DNA of 46,446 nucleotides from Akkermansia sp. (GCA_022787425.1 JALFWB010000049.1:1-46446); one strand, 5' to 3'. Shown: positions 17,065 to 25,702, counted from the stretch's first letter. Numbers and translations: made by a program. The notes: generated by a model from the letters alone, not told the origin.

Positions 17065-18033
17065 ATGACAGACCACACGATACGCGGGAAGAAGGTTTTT
17101 GAAGATGAGATCGCCGCGCTGCAGGCCATTGCAGCCCGGCTGGATGATTCATTTGTGCAGGCCGTGGAGGCCCTGCGCGCTGCCATTGACTCCGGGCATA
17201 AGATTATCATCGTCGGCGTCGGCAAGAGCGGTTTGGTAGGCGATAAAATTGCCGCTACGCTCACATCCACCGGGGCCCCCGCCATCGTGTTGGATTCCAT
17301 GAATGCGCTGCACGGCGACCTGGGGATTGTGCAGGACGGGGACGCCTGCATCGCCATGTCCTTCTCCGGCGAGACGGCGGAGCTGCTCACCCTCATGCCC
17401 TTCCTCAAGCGCTACGACATGACCATCATCGGCATGACGGGCAAGACCGGCAGCACCCTGGCGCAGCTCTCCGATGTGGTGCTGGACACGGGCGTGGAGC
17501 GCGAGGCCTGCCCGCTCAACCTGGCCCCCACGTCTTCCTCCACCGCCATGCTTGTGATGGGCGATGCGCTCGCCATGGCCCTGCTGGAGGCCCGGCATTT
17601 CACGAAGGAGGACTTCGCCCGCAGCCACCCCGGTGGTTCCCTCGGGCGCGCGCTCCTCACCCGCATCTGCGACATCATGCGCAAGGAGTTCGCGAAGCTC
17701 CCGGAGTCCGCCACCGTGGCGGAGTGCATCATCGCCATGACCTCCGCCCGCGCTGGTGCCTGTGTGCTGGTGCACGGGGACGGCACGCTGGCCGGTGTCT
17801 TTACGCACGGTGACTTTGCGCGTGCCTATCAGAAGAACCCCGCCTGCGGTTCGCAGCCCGTGGCGGAGCTGATGACGCGCAATCCCGTCTATGTGGAGGC
17901 CGATAAGCTCGCCATCACGGCGGTCAAGACGCTCCGCGACCGCCGCATCGATGACCTTGTCGTGCTCGATGCTCAAAAGCAGCCCGTCGGCCTCATCGAT
18001 ACCCAGGATCTTGTGCGCCTGAAGCTCATTTAA
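17065..18033 (+). CDS. kdsD: Arabinose-5-phosphate isomerase (KdsD/KpsF family)
   Basis: Converts ribulose 5-phosphate to arabinose 5-phosphate, the precursor of Kdo in lipopolysaccharide. The 322-aa protein has an N-terminal SIS sugar-isomerase domain (about residues 35-170; VGVGKSGLVGDKIAATLTST, then SFSGETAE and HPGGSLGR) followed by two CBS domains (about 205-320) that commonly regulate the enzyme. ATG 17065 gives the usual family length; an upstream in-frame start would precede the promoter. It implies an outer membrane with Kdo-type LPS. Confidence 0.92.
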   Translation: MTDHTIRGKKVFEDEIAALQAIAARLDDSFVQAVEALRAAIDSGHKIIIVGVGKSGLVGDKIAATLTSTGAPAIVLDSMNALHGDLGIVQDGDACIAMSFSGETAELLTLMPFLKRYDMTIIGMTGKTGSTLAQLSDVVLDTGVEREACPLNLAPTSSSTAMLVMGDALAMALLEARHFTKEDFARSHPGGSLGRALLTRICDIMRKEFAKLPESATVAECIIAMTSARAGACVLVHGDGTLAGVFTHGDFARAYQKNPACGSQPVAELMTRNPVYVEADKLAITAVKTLRDRRIDDLVVLDAQKQPVGLIDTQDLVRLKLI

Positions 18034-18157
18034 GTAGGTAAATGACACAAAAAAGTGACCTCGGACGCACTTTAGGCTTGCATTTTCCTGCAAAAAGGTG
18101 CATCCTAGCTCACCGCAATTTGCGAAAGCAGATCAAAACTTACCATTACAATCAAAT

Positions 18158-18436
18158 ATGAGAAAGTACGAAGCACTGATCGTCCTCAACATGAAGGGCT
18201 CCGCCACGCTGGATGAGCTGACCGCCGCGATGACGGCCGAGCTGACCAATGCCGGTGCCAAGGTGACGGAGACCAAGAATGTTGGCCTTCGCGAGTTTGC
18301 TTACGAGTCCAAGCACCTTACCCGCGGCCAGTACATGCGCTTCTCCTTCGAGGCCGAGCCCTCCGTCATTCGCACGATCCGTGAGGCCCTCGCCATCGAC
18401 GAGCGCGTGCACTACCAGTACTACTCGGTTAAGTAA
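18158..18436 (+). CDS. rpsF: 30S ribosomal protein S6
   Basis: S6 binds 16S rRNA together with S18 in the small-subunit platform. The 92-aa product starts MRKYEALIVLN, as is typical, and has the family motif KNVGLREFAYESKHLTRGQY. It ends LAIDERVHYQYYSVK. The upstream in-frame ATG at 18098 would add 20 atypical residues and is rejected. The usual partners rpsR and rplI do not follow; a terminator does, so the gene seems to be expressed alone. Confidence 0.95.
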   Translation: MRKYEALIVLNMKGSATLDELTAAMTAELTNAGAKVTETKNVGLREFAYESKHLTRGQYMRFSFEAEPSVIRTIREALAIDERVHYQYYSVK

Positions 18437-18488
18437 ACCCCGGCCCGCCCGTGGGCGGCCCTGTTTGCTTTCCCATCCCTTCTTCATC

Positions 18489-18524
18489 GGGAACCTCTGT
18501 TTTTCATGCAGCGGTTCCCTTTTT
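18489..18524 (+). terminator. rpsF terminator
   Basis: Stem GGGAACC (18489-18495) with GGTTCCC (18513-18519), a short inner CTG/CAG pairing, followed by TTTTT. Confidence 0.75.
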
Positions 18525-18591
18525 GCGTACCCGCTTGGCGTTCCCCTGGAGTTATGTTGAGTAACGCGCCACGCCGTCAGTATACATTGAG

Positions 18592-18609
18592 CCCCCGGCA
18601 TTCGGGGGA
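18592..18609. terminator. GC hairpin after the Pro/Ala-rich secreted protein gene
   Basis: CCCCCG and CGGGGG separated by about five bases lie about 40 nt past the stop of the minus-strand gene ending at 18651. No U-run follows, so termination is uncertain. Confidence 0.35.
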
Positions 18610-18650
18610 ACGCAGGGGGCGGGAGAAGGGTAGAGGACGAGCGGGAGGGC

Positions 18651-19514
18651 TCAGTTCTCGATGATGGTCTGTGACTCGTCGGAGGCTGTGGTGCCGGCCG
18701 GAGGTGTCGGTTGAGAGGGGAGAGAAGGGGCGGAGGCCGGGTCAGCGGGAGCCGCCGGTTGTTGAGTGGGCTCGGCGGGGGTTGCCGGCAGCTGGGCCGG
18801 AGCCGCAGGGGCGGCAGGCGTCGCAGGGGCTGCGGGCTTCGGGGCCGCCGGAGTAGCCGGAGCCGACGGAGTGGGCGTGGTCAGGGGGGCGTTCGTGGCA
18901 GGGTCGACCTCCACGCCGTTCACATATTTGCGGGTGACGGGCGGCTGGCCGGGGAGCTGGTCCGTGGTGATGCGGATCTCAGTGCGGACGCCGTTGATGA
19001 CAGTGACGGAGACGCTCTCCGAGTGCATACTGCCGGCGGGGATGCCCGGCAAACCGACACCGGGCAGAGGTGCGGGAGTGGGGGCAACGGCATCCTTGAG
19101 CAAAGCGATACGCGTGACGGGACGCACGTTCGGGTCCTGCCCGGCGGCGGGGGCAAAGAGGAAGAGGTGGCGCACAATCATGGTGGCTTCCTCACCGGGC
19201 TGCATACCGGCGATCTTTTGCGCCACAACGGCGGGCTGGCCCGGTATGGGGGCCAAGGAGACCTCGAATCTGGTGCCTGCGGTGAGCTTCGGGTCGCCGT
19301 AGCGCACGAGTCGGTTGTAAGCCAAGTTCTCCAGCACCTCGAATACGGCGGCGGTGTCAGTCTTGCTCACCAGAGCGGCGCGGATGGTGTTTTCTGCCAT
19401 CACATCGCAATCATCAACCGTAGAGAAGGCGCGGGGAGCGGGGGGAACAATAATATCGGCCACGGCCAGCGGAGCGGCCGCGAGGGCTAATGCGAGAAGT
19501 TTTGCTGCTTTCAT
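18651..19514 (-). CDS. Secreted protein with Pro/Ala-rich tail
   Basis: A 287-aa product. Residues 1-20 are a clear signal peptide (MKAAKLLALALAAAPLAVAD). Residues 20-210 form a globular part that I do not recognise (FEVLENLAYNRLVRYGDP; GEEATMIVRHLFLFAP). About residues 210-280 are a low-complexity Ala/Pro/Thr tail with repeated PAAPAxPA units, possibly a spacer across the periplasm or cell wall. Start ATG 19514 gives the complete signal peptide. It lies 40 nt downstream of menC on the same strand and may be read through from the men operon, but its role is unlikely to be related. Confidence 0.8.
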   Translation of the reverse strand: MKAAKLLALALAAAPLAVADIIVPPAPRAFSTVDDCDVMAENTIRAALVSKTDTAAVFEVLENLAYNRLVRYGDPKLTAGTRFEVSLAPIPGQPAVVAQKIAGMQPGEEATMIVRHLFLFAPAAGQDPNVRPVTRIALLKDAVAPTPAPLPGVGLPGIPAGSMHSESVSVTVINGVRTEIRITTDQLPGQPPVTRKYVNGVEVDPATNAPLTTPTPSAPATPAAPKPAAPATPAAPAAPAQLPATPAEPTQQPAAPADPASAPSLPSQPTPPAGTTASDESQTIIEN

Positions 19515-19554
19515 AATACAGCGTGAGACTCCGCAGGCGGCTCGTCCGTTCAAA

Positions 19555-20559
19555 TTATGTCAAAAAAAGATGCGGCGGGCAGAAGCGGAGGGGTGTCGGC
19601 AGGTCATCGGTGTAGAGTTGCCCGGTGCCGAGTCCCTGGATGGCTCCGGGGGCGCGGTGGGCGCACCATCGCAGCAGGGCCTGCAGGCCGATGTGGCTCT
19701 CCAGTGCCGAGTTGGCCCGCCATGCGGTGCCTCGGGCTTCGGCGGCGGCAGCCCATTCTTCTGCGCCTGCCAAGCCGCCGTGCAGCATGGGCTTGATGAT
19801 AATCATGTCGGGCTTCAACTCGTCCAGGAGCTGTTCCCGAGCCGCTCGGGAGCAGTGGGGTGTCAGCTCTTCGTCCAGTGCTATGGGGAGGGGCAGGGCG
19901 GGCAGCAGGGCCGCAAACTCGGGGCTGCGGGGCGGCAGCGGTTGCTCCAGCCAATGCAGCCCTGCCTCCGCCAGGGCTTCCGCGCGGGGGAGCAGTTCGG
20001 CGGGGAGAAAGGCTCCGTTAGCATCGCCGTGCAGGGTGAGGTGCGGAAAACGCCGCGCGGCTTCGCGCACTAGGTCGAGCTCTTCGGCAAAGGGTAGGGC
20101 ACCCAGCTTGAACTTGAGGACGCGGAAGCCCTGTTGCGCGCCTTGCTCCATGGCAGCGAGCATGTCCTCCGCCGTGCCGGGCCAGATGAGACGGTGGAGC
20201 TCCGCCTGCGCCGGTTCCTTCGGCCACAGCTTGAGGAGGTCCATCAGGGCACATTCGATGCCGAAGCGCGCGGAGGGGAAGTCCCGCAGGTCGTCCGGGG
20301 GCAGTTCCCCCTGCGCCTCGACTCGGCGGCAGGCGGCTTCCAGGGCTTCGGCGTAGCCCGCTTCCGGTTCGGGGGAGCGTCCCGGCATGCGGCAGCTCTC
20401 GCCGTACCCCATGCGTCCCTCGGAATCGCGGGCGGTGATGATGTAGGTTACCCGCTCTCGCAGGGTGTGCAGGGAGGTGCGCTTGGGTGCGCGGAAGTGC
20501 AGCACCCGCCGTTGCACGTGCAGGCGCAGACCGGGACAGCGGAGCCGGTGCCGCATCAT
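19555..20559 (-). CDS. menC: o-Succinylbenzoate synthase MenC
   Basis: MenC dehydrates SHCHC to o-succinylbenzoate in menaquinone synthesis. The 334-aa protein is an enolase-superfamily member: the catalytic KxK motif is in LKFKLG (about residues 144-148), metal ligands are in GDANG, LEQP and DEEL, and the second catalytic lysine is in [10 protein letters not shown]. The order and spacing suit the MenC subgroup, and the position after menB makes that function likely. The start ATG overlaps the menB stop (ATGATG), indicating coupled translation. Confidence 0.9.
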   Translation of the reverse strand: MMRHRLRCPGLRLHVQRRVLHFRAPKRTSLHTLRERVTYIITARDSEGRMGYGESCRMPGRSPEPEAGYAEALEAACRRVEAQGELPPDDLRDFPSARFGIECALMDLLKLWPKEPAQAELHRLIWPGTAEDMLAAMEQGAQQGFRVLKFKLGALPFAEELDLVREAARRFPHLTLHGDANGAFLPAELLPRAEALAEAGLHWLEQPLPPRSPEFAALLPALPLPIALDEELTPHCSRAAREQLLDELKPDMIIIKPMLHGGLAGAEEWAAAAEARGTAWRANSALESHIGLQALLRWCAHRAPGAIQGLGTGQLYTDDLPTPLRFCPPHLFLT

Positions 20560-21374
20560 GGCAGCTTGGGGTATTGCGAGAAGTCCGGCTTGCGTTTCTC
20601 CAAGAAGGCGCGGGATCCCTCGTGGGCTTCGTCACACATATAATACAGCATGGTGGCATCGCCCGCCAGTTCCTGGATGCCGGCTTGTCCGTCCAGCTCG
20701 GCGTTGAGTCCGGCTTTGATGAGGCGCAGGGCAATGGGGGAGTGCTGCATCATCTCCTCCGCCCATTGCACATACTCGTCTTCCAGTTGCGCGAGGGGAA
20801 CCACCTTGTTGACCAAGCCCATGTCGAGGGCTTCTTGTGCCGTATATTTGCGGCAGAGGAACCAGATTTCGCGGGTTTTCTTTTGGCCGATGCAGCGGGC
20901 CATGTATGAGGAGCCGAAGCCGGCATCGAAGCTGCCCACGCGCGGGCCTGTCTGGCCGAAGACGGCGTTCTCGGAGGCAATGGTGAGGTCGCAGACGACA
21001 TGCAGCACATGGCCGCCGCCGATCGCAAAGCCGTTCACGGCGGCGATAACGGGCTTGGGCAGGCTGCGGATCTGTTTCTGTACGTCTAACACGGAGAGGC
21101 GCGGCACGCCCGCTTCGTCTACATAGCCGCCGCGTCCCTTCACATTCATGTCGCCGCCCGCGCAGAAGGCCGTGTCGCCGGCGCCGGTGAGCACCACCAC
21201 CGATATATTCGGCATCTCGCGGCACAGGTGCAGGGCATCGCTCATCTCGGCCGTGGTCAGCGGGGTAAAGGCGTTGCGGTAGCGTTCGCGGTTGATGGTG
21301 ATTCGGGCGATGCCGTTGTATTGCTCGAAGAGGATTTCGCGGTATTCCTTGATGGGTGTCCAGTTGCGTTTCAT
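20556..21374 (-). CDS. menB: 1,4-Dihydroxy-2-naphthoyl-CoA synthase MenB
   Basis: MenB closes the second ring of the naphthoquinone from o-succinylbenzoyl-CoA. The 272-aa protein is a crotonase-fold enzyme with the oxyanion-hole segments CAGGDM and [19 protein letters not shown], and the MenB-type [19 protein letters not shown] stretch. Its ATG overlaps the menD stop (ATGA) and its stop overlaps the menC start, so menDBC is a tight operon. Confidence 0.95.
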   Translation of the reverse strand: MKRNWTPIKEYREILFEQYNGIARITINRERYRNAFTPLTTAEMSDALHLCREMPNISVVVLTGAGDTAFCAGGDMNVKGRGGYVDEAGVPRLSVLDVQKQIRSLPKPVIAAVNGFAIGGGHVLHVVCDLTIASENAVFGQTGPRVGSFDAGFGSSYMARCIGQKKTREIWFLCRKYTAQEALDMGLVNKVVPLAQLEDEYVQWAEEMMQHSPIALRLIKAGLNAELDGQAGIQELAGDATMLYYMCDEAHEGSRAFLEKRKPDFSQYPKLP

Positions 21375-22960
21375 TGTTGTCGGAGTATCCGGGCGTCTTG
21401 CTTGCTGTCGGTAAAGGCTTCCACCAGCACGGGTGCGGGGGAGTCGGGGGAAGTGAGTGCCGCCACGGCTGCGGGGAGGTCCCGTTCACCGCGCACGGGT
21501 AGATAGTGCCAACCGCAGCAGCGGGCCCAGGCCTCGGCACTGCGGGGGTTCCTGCCGCGTATGGCGGGGGTGGGCTGCAGGCCGGGCAGGGCATCGAAGA
21601 TGCCGCCGCCGCCGTTGTTGAGGAGCAGGATGCGCATGTTGCCGCTCGGCTTCGCCTGCCACAGGGCGTTCATATCGTAGAAGAAGCTCAGGTCGCCGAT
21701 GATGAGCAGGTTCAGCCGCTCATCGCCTTCCGCATAGCCCAGGGCGGCGGAGAGGCTGCCTTCGATGCCGTTCACGCCCCGGTTGCATTCCGTATGTGTT
21801 CCCGGCGGCAGGGGAAAGAGTTGCGCATAGCGCACGGCGGAGCTGTTGGCCAAGTGCAGCACGCTGTTCGGCGGCAACGCGGCCATGGCCGCGCCCACGA
21901 TTGCGGGGCCGCAGTAGGGCAGTTGCGGCGGCGGAACAGTGCGCTGCCGAGCGGCGGCGTAGGCGGTGTCCCCGGGCTCGGCGAAGGCTGCCAGCAGATC
22001 CCAAAGCTCCGTCGGGTCGCCTTCGATGCAGCGCGTCAGGCAGCCGAAGGTGTCGGGGCATGCGCCGTCTCGGCTCACATGCCAGTGCTCCTCCGGCGGG
22101 TTCTGCCGCAGCATGTTTTTCAGTCGCTTGGAGACCAAACACCCGCCCATCGTGATGAGAAGCTGCGGGCTCTCCGCTCCCGGCACGGCATCGGGGCGGG
22201 TTTGGGTGAGGGATGCTGCGTTGCTCAGGTGCTCGCCTGCCAAGGCAAATCCTTTCTCGATCAATTCCGGCGGCAGCGCGGGGGCTTCGGGGAGTTGACC
22301 GAACAAAATCAACCGTCGCGGCAGGCGAGCGACAATGTTCAGCAGCTCTTCTTCATCCTCACGGCGCATGGTGGCCGTCTCGGTGCACTGTATCACCCGC
22401 TCCGTCGGCAGGGGGGCGGCATCCGTGCCGAATAAAGGTTCCCGCAGGGGTATGTTGATGTGCACCGGGCCTCCGCCATGCCGCCGCAGCTCGAGCAGGG
22501 CTTCGTTGATCAGGCGGTTGCGGTGCAGGCGTTCTTCCCGGCCGTCGGCTACGGGTAGCTGACACGAATAGCGTACCAACCCGCCGTACACTCCCGGCTG
22601 CGGCAGCGTTTGCCCGTCCTGCTGGCCTATCCATTCCTCCGGGCGGTCGGCGGACACCACCAGGAGGGGCAGCTTGCGGTAGGCAGCCTCTGCCACGGCG
22701 GGGTGCGCATTCAGCAGGGCAGAGCCGGAGGTGACACAGAGCAACACCGGCTCCCCGATCCGGCTGCACCACCCGAGTGCCGCAAAGCCCGCGCTCCGTT
22801 CATCCGTTAGCTCCCGGCACTTCATCCCCTCCATGGCCTCCAGCGTGCGCACAATGGGGGAATTTCTGCTACCCGGACACAGCACACAGTGCCTGATGCC
22901 GTGCGCTGCCACCAACGCGCACAAACTGCGCACTGCCGGTATGTTGCTGTATTCCGCCAC
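21371..22960 (-). CDS. menD: SEPHCHC synthase MenD
   Basis: MenD is a thiamine-diphosphate enzyme that joins isochorismate and 2-oxoglutarate, the first committed step to menaquinone. The 529-aa product has the N-terminal CPGSRNSPI and TSGSALLN motifs and the C-terminal ThDP-binding region [12 protein letters not shown] with NNGGGGIF. The GTG at 22960 is chosen: family similarity starts just after it and a TTGCCT/TACAAT promoter ends 6 nt before it, so a longer start would lie upstream of transcription. The mRNA should start on the GTG itself. It is the first gene of menDBC; menF, menE and menA are not in this window. Confidence 0.93.
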   Translation of the reverse strand: MAEYSNIPAVRSLCALVAAHGIRHCVLCPGSRNSPIVRTLEAMEGMKCRELTDERSAGFAALGWCSRIGEPVLLCVTSGSALLNAHPAVAEAAYRKLPLLVVSADRPEEWIGQQDGQTLPQPGVYGGLVRYSCQLPVADGREERLHRNRLINEALLELRRHGGGPVHINIPLREPLFGTDAAPLPTERVIQCTETATMRREDEEELLNIVARLPRRLILFGQLPEAPALPPELIEKGFALAGEHLSNAASLTQTRPDAVPGAESPQLLITMGGCLVSKRLKNMLRQNPPEEHWHVSRDGACPDTFGCLTRCIEGDPTELWDLLAAFAEPGDTAYAAARQRTVPPPQLPYCGPAIVGAAMAALPPNSVLHLANSSAVRYAQLFPLPPGTHTECNRGVNGIEGSLSAALGYAEGDERLNLLIIGDLSFFYDMNALWQAKPSGNMRILLLNNGGGGIFDALPGLQPTPAIRGRNPRSAEAWARCCGWHYLPVRGERDLPAAVAALTSPDSPAPVLVEAFTDSKQDARILRQQ

Positions 22961-22966
22961 GCCCCG

Positions 22967-22995
22967 ATTGTAGCACAGCTCGCCGGAAAAGGCAA
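22967..22995 (-). promoter_or_regulatory. menDBC promoter (leaderless GTG start)
   Basis: Minus strand: TTGCCT (22990-22995), a 17-bp spacer and TACAAT (22967-22972). The menD GTG follows after 6 nt. Confidence 0.65.
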
Positions 22996-23053
22996 GACCC
23001 GCCTTCCCCCGCGCCCGTTGTAGGTCATACACAAACCTGTTGGCGGAATAGCC

Positions 23054-23082
23054 TTGACATTTCTTCGGGGCACGGCTAGAAT
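23054..23082 (+). promoter_or_regulatory. L,D-transpeptidase gene promoter
   Basis: TTGACA (23054-23059), 17 bp, TAGAAT (23077-23082), 9 nt before the ATG. It diverges from the menDBC promoter about 60 bp away. Confidence 0.7.
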
Positions 23083-23091
23083 GTGCCGGTT

Positions 23092-23853
23092 ATGCGTTTC
23101 TTCCTCTGCTTTCTCGCGTGTTTGTCTTTCCTCTGCAGCCCGCAGGGGATGGGCGAGGATTTGGTGGAGATGAAGTATCGCGACCCCCAAGCCGCCTCGT
23201 ACTTGCGGATGCGCCAACCTGTCAGCATTGAGCTGCAGCCGGAGTGGGGGCTCAGCCCGCAGCAGGCGGAGTTCGCGGCGCGTCCGCCCGTGCCCGGGCG
23301 CGGTGCCACGCAGGCCTGTTTCCGTTACCCGGAGGATATTAAGCCTGCTCCTGAGGATGTCGCCGCCGGCGCGGCTCTCACGGAGGCTCAGCGCAAGCTC
23401 ATGCGTTCTGCGCGCAAAAAAGCCTTGGCCGCCGCCTGCTGGTTGGCGTACAGTGAGGCCAATGCTTTCAATAACATCTATGCCGATGAGATCCTGCAGG
23501 AGGAGCTCCGGGGGCGTCACATTGTCATCAGCTTGGCGGATCAACGCGGCGTCTTCAAGGACGGCGAGAAGGTGCTGCTGCGCTTCGAGGTCTGCACCGG
23601 TCGCGCTTCCAAACCCACCCCCACGGGCTATTTTCATATCATGGAGCGCGACCTGCACCACCGCTCCAATCTCTATAACTCGGCTCGCATGGAGTTCTTC
23701 CAACGCCTCACGAATGACGGCGTGGGCTTTCACCAGGGCGCCATGGTGGGCTACCCCGCCTCCCACGGCTGCATCCGCCTCAGTGCCAAGACGGCGGCCT
23801 TCCTCTGGAAGTATTGCTACATCGGTATGCCCGTGTTCGTGAACCCTCGTTGA
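23092..23853 (+). CDS. L,D-transpeptidase (YkuD) family protein
   Basis: A secreted 253-aa protein likely to crosslink peptidoglycan or attach proteins to it. Residues 1-21 are a signal peptide (MRFFLCFLACLSFLCSPQGMG). The catalytic YkuD motif is complete: His214 in FHQGAMVG and Ser224-His225-Gly226-Cys227 in ASHGCIRLS, with Cys227 as nucleophile. The N-terminal 110 residues are unassigned. ATG 23092 is supported by a promoter 9 nt upstream. The region downstream carries the first inverted-repeat element. Confidence 0.88.
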   Translation: MRFFLCFLACLSFLCSPQGMGEDLVEMKYRDPQAASYLRMRQPVSIELQPEWGLSPQQAEFAARPPVPGRGATQACFRYPEDIKPAPEDVAAGAALTEAQRKLMRSARKKALAAACWLAYSEANAFNNIYADEILQEELRGRHIVISLADQRGVFKDGEKVLLRFEVCTGRASKPTPTGYFHIMERDLHHRSNLYNSARMEFFQRLTNDGVGFHQGAMVGYPASHGCIRLSAKTAAFLWKYCYIGMPVFVNPR

Positions 23854-23922
23854 GGGATGAGATGGGTGCCCCTCCGGGGAAAACGCGCGCGCTGACTGCT
23901 CGCGGTATGGCTCGGGCTTGCC

Positions 23923-24088
23923 TACAGCATTCCGCATGCTGTGTCAACTCCCAATTTGTTGATTTGCCGCAATAAACAACAAAAAACGACTTCACATTAG
24001 AGTTTCCGAAACTCTCCGAGCAGCTCGTTGTCTTCATAACTCCTTGAGTATCAATGGGGTTTGTTGGGTGTGCATGCGGAATGCTGTA
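23923..24088. promoter_or_regulatory. Putative invertible promoter element 1
   Basis: A 17-bp perfect inverted repeat, TACAGCATTCCGCATGC at 23923-23939 and its reverse complement at 24072-24088, encloses 132 bp upstream of the first lipoprotein gene. Just inside the left arm, the minus strand reads TTGACA (23942-23947) facing away from the gene. Just outside the right arm is TATGCT (24087-24092). In the present orientation the -35 position opposite TATGCT is TTGGGT. Inversion would place TTGACA exactly 17 bp from TATGCT and switch the gene to a strong promoter. No recombinase gene is seen nearby. Confidence 0.6.
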
Positions 24089-24098
24089 TGCTGATCTT

Positions 24099-24139
24099 GT
24101 CAGCAGGGGATAACTGCATGCTGCGGAGAACCCCTTGAC
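24099..24139 (+). promoter_or_regulatory. Conserved leader hairpin of lipoprotein gene 1
   Basis: GTCA-GC-AGGGG (24099-24109) can pair with CCCCTTGAC (24131-24139) with a two-base bulge. The same structure is kept at the second lipoprotein gene (about 25036-25076). The leader from 24089 to the ATG is almost identical in both copies, suggesting a function in the mRNA or recent conversion. Confidence 0.45.
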
Positions 24140-24168
24140 GCTTCATCAACACACATTCACACAGCATT

Positions 24169-24702
24169 ATGAAACGAACATTGTTCAACACCATGATGGG
24201 TTGCCTTGCGGCTCTGGCCCTTGCCGGCTGCGGTGGCTCCGGAGGTGGTTCCGGTTCCGGTGGCGGCTCCGACGCAGGCGGTGATTCCTCTTGGGCTTCC
24301 GATAGCTTACTCATCGACTACACCGGGGGAGTTGAAATCACGGAGTCCGGCGATTCATACTATCTCAACCTTTTGTTGGGCGGAACGTGCAGGATCAAGG
24401 ACAAAAACAGCGAAGACAGCATCCCAGGAAAATGGTCCGCTCAACCTACGGGGAAGGGGAAATTCCTGATTACTTTCTCTGACTTTCCGACAACTACAGA
24501 ACTAGCGTGTAAATGTAAGATTGAGGTTACATCGCAGATTGTGTTGACCATTCCTGCCGATGATTGGGATGCGTACCGAAATGGTGAAGAAGTGCAGGCT
24601 ACCCTTGATCGCCCGCCTTTCACCCGTGGCACTGAGTGCACCTCCTCCCATCCGAGTGGGGTCGGTACGAGTGTTAAGGTGGAAACGCTACCCGCCGGCT
24701 GA
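24169..24702 (+). CDS. Lipoprotein, variable surface-type, copy 1
   Basis: A 177-aa lipoprotein. The signal peptide ends in the lipobox LAGC, so Cys21 would be lipidated. A Gly/Ser-rich linker follows (about residues 22-43), then a small domain with several cysteines. No family is recognised. It is paralogous to the next gene: the first 18 codons are nearly identical, while the mature parts share only patterns such as GKWSAQPTGKGKFLITF and VQATLDRPPFTRGTEC. It lies behind a putative invertible promoter, so it may be a phase-variable surface antigen or binding protein (inference). Confidence 0.75.
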   Translation: MKRTLFNTMMGCLAALALAGCGGSGGGSGSGGGSDAGGDSSWASDSLLIDYTGGVEITESGDSYYLNLLLGGTCRIKDKNSEDSIPGKWSAQPTGKGKFLITFSDFPTTTELACKCKIEVTSQIVLTIPADDWDAYRNGEEVQATLDRPPFTRGTECTSSHPSGVGTSVKVETLPAG

Positions 24703-24752
24703 TAAAGTCCGGCCCCCAATAATCTGCCTCTCCCTTTCTGAGAAGTCACGAC

Positions 24753-24781
24753 GCCCCTGCTGCCTTTGGGTGGCAGGGGTG
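24753..24781 (+). terminator. Hairpin after lipoprotein gene 1
   Basis: CCCCTGC (24754-24760) pairs with GCAGGGG (24773-24779). The equivalent site after gene 2 has a U-run but this one does not, so it may be a decayed copy. Confidence 0.5.
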
Positions 24782-24858
24782 CCTTGTCTGTGGACGAGCG
24801 AGGCTCGGGTGCGTGATGCATGAATCGGCAGACTCATGCCGCAGGGGCCGGATTCGCC

Positions 24859-25025
24859 TACAGCATTTGCAATGCTGTGTCAATTCCAAACGTTAAGTTT
24901 TGCCGAAAAAAACAGTTTTTTAGGGGATGAGGTTAGAGAGGGGTAAGTAGGCCCCAAAAGCGCGAATTCGGCGTAAGTTGTTGATACTCAACAGGTTTCC
25001 GGCTGTGTGCATTGCAAATGCTGTA
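24859..25025. promoter_or_regulatory. Putative invertible promoter element 2
   Basis: A 17-bp perfect inverted repeat, TACAGCATTTGCAATGC at 24859-24875 and its reverse complement at 25009-25025, encloses 133 bp upstream of the second lipoprotein gene. Compared with element 1, the central bases differ (TTGCA here, TCCGC there), yet both arms changed together. The minus strand just inside the left arm reads TTGACA (24878-24883); TATGCT lies at 25024-25029. In the present orientation the -35 position is GGCTGT, a poor match. Inversion would create TTGACA-17 bp-TATGCT. Confidence 0.6.
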
Positions 25026-25105
25026 TGCTGATCTTGTCAGGAGGGGGTAACTGCATGCTGCGGAGAACCCCTTGACGCTTCATCAACACACATTCACACA
25101 GCATT

Positions 25106-25633
25106 ATGAAACGAACATTGTTCAACACCATGATGGGTTGCTTCGCGGCTCTGTCCCTTGCCGGCTGCGGCGGAAGCGGTTCATCTTCCTCCGGGCCCTC
25201 CGAGAGCTTGATCAGCGAGGGATTCGAGGGAGTTGGAATCGACGCTGGGGTTGCTACTTCCGGCGGGCAGTCTCCCTCACTCGTATACGCACTCGCGCTT
25301 TATTCTTCGCCTCAAACGTACAGGCTCAAACTTCCAAATGCAGAAGACAAATCAAAATATGACCACGAAGTCACAGGAACATGGAGCGCGAAATCCTTGG
25401 GGAATGGAGAATTCGAGCTCTGGCTCGGTGATACCTTGGATAATGGGTGTACGATCAATGGTGGATCGGTCCGTTTGACCATTCATGGCATGGAAAAATA
25501 CCGAGCCGGTGAAGGAACAACGGCAACCCTCAGAGGGGCACCTTTCACCCATAAAGGCACATGCGGCTACAATGGGGATGCCGCCCTAGCGGAGGTAGCT
25601 GTGATCCAACAACGCCGCAGCCTCCCCCGATAA
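25106..25633 (+). CDS. Lipoprotein, variable surface-type, copy 2
   Basis: A 175-aa lipoprotein with the same signal peptide as copy 1 and the lipobox LAGC (Cys21), followed by a short Gly/Ser linker. The mature domain is diverged but alignable (TGTWSAKSLGNGEFELWL; GTTATLRGAPFTHKGTC). Function is unknown. The duplicated unit comprises inverted-repeat element, leader, gene and terminator, repeated about 937 bp apart. A surface role under phase variation is inferred from context. Confidence 0.75.
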   Translation: MKRTLFNTMMGCFAALSLAGCGGSGSSSSGPSESLISEGFEGVGIDAGVATSGGQSPSLVYALALYSSPQTYRLKLPNAEDKSKYDHEVTGTWSAKSLGNGEFELWLGDTLDNGCTINGGSVRLTIHGMEKYRAGEGTTATLRGAPFTHKGTCGYNGDAALAEVAVIQQRRSLPR

Positions 25634-25663
25634 TCTTCTTCTCGCCTTTTGAGAAGCCACGAT

Positions 25664-25702
25664 GCCCCTGCCGCCTTTGGGTGACAGGGGTGCTCTTTTT
25701 TT
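25664..25702 (+). terminator. Terminator after lipoprotein gene 2
   Basis: CCCCTG (25665-25670) pairs with CAGGGG (25685-25690), followed by TGCTCTTTTTTT. Confidence 0.75.

Noticed and set aside
23923..25025. The inverted-repeat elements as MITEs with TA target duplications
   Set aside because: Both are flanked by TA in a way that could mimic such duplications. However, the arms of a dead transposon decay independently, whereas here both arms in each locus changed identically, and both sit at the same place before paralogous genes. It remains the main alternative.
23923..25025. The inverted repeats as integron attC sites
   Set aside because: I see no paired core sites of the GTTRRRY type, no extrahelical-base pattern and no integrase in the window.
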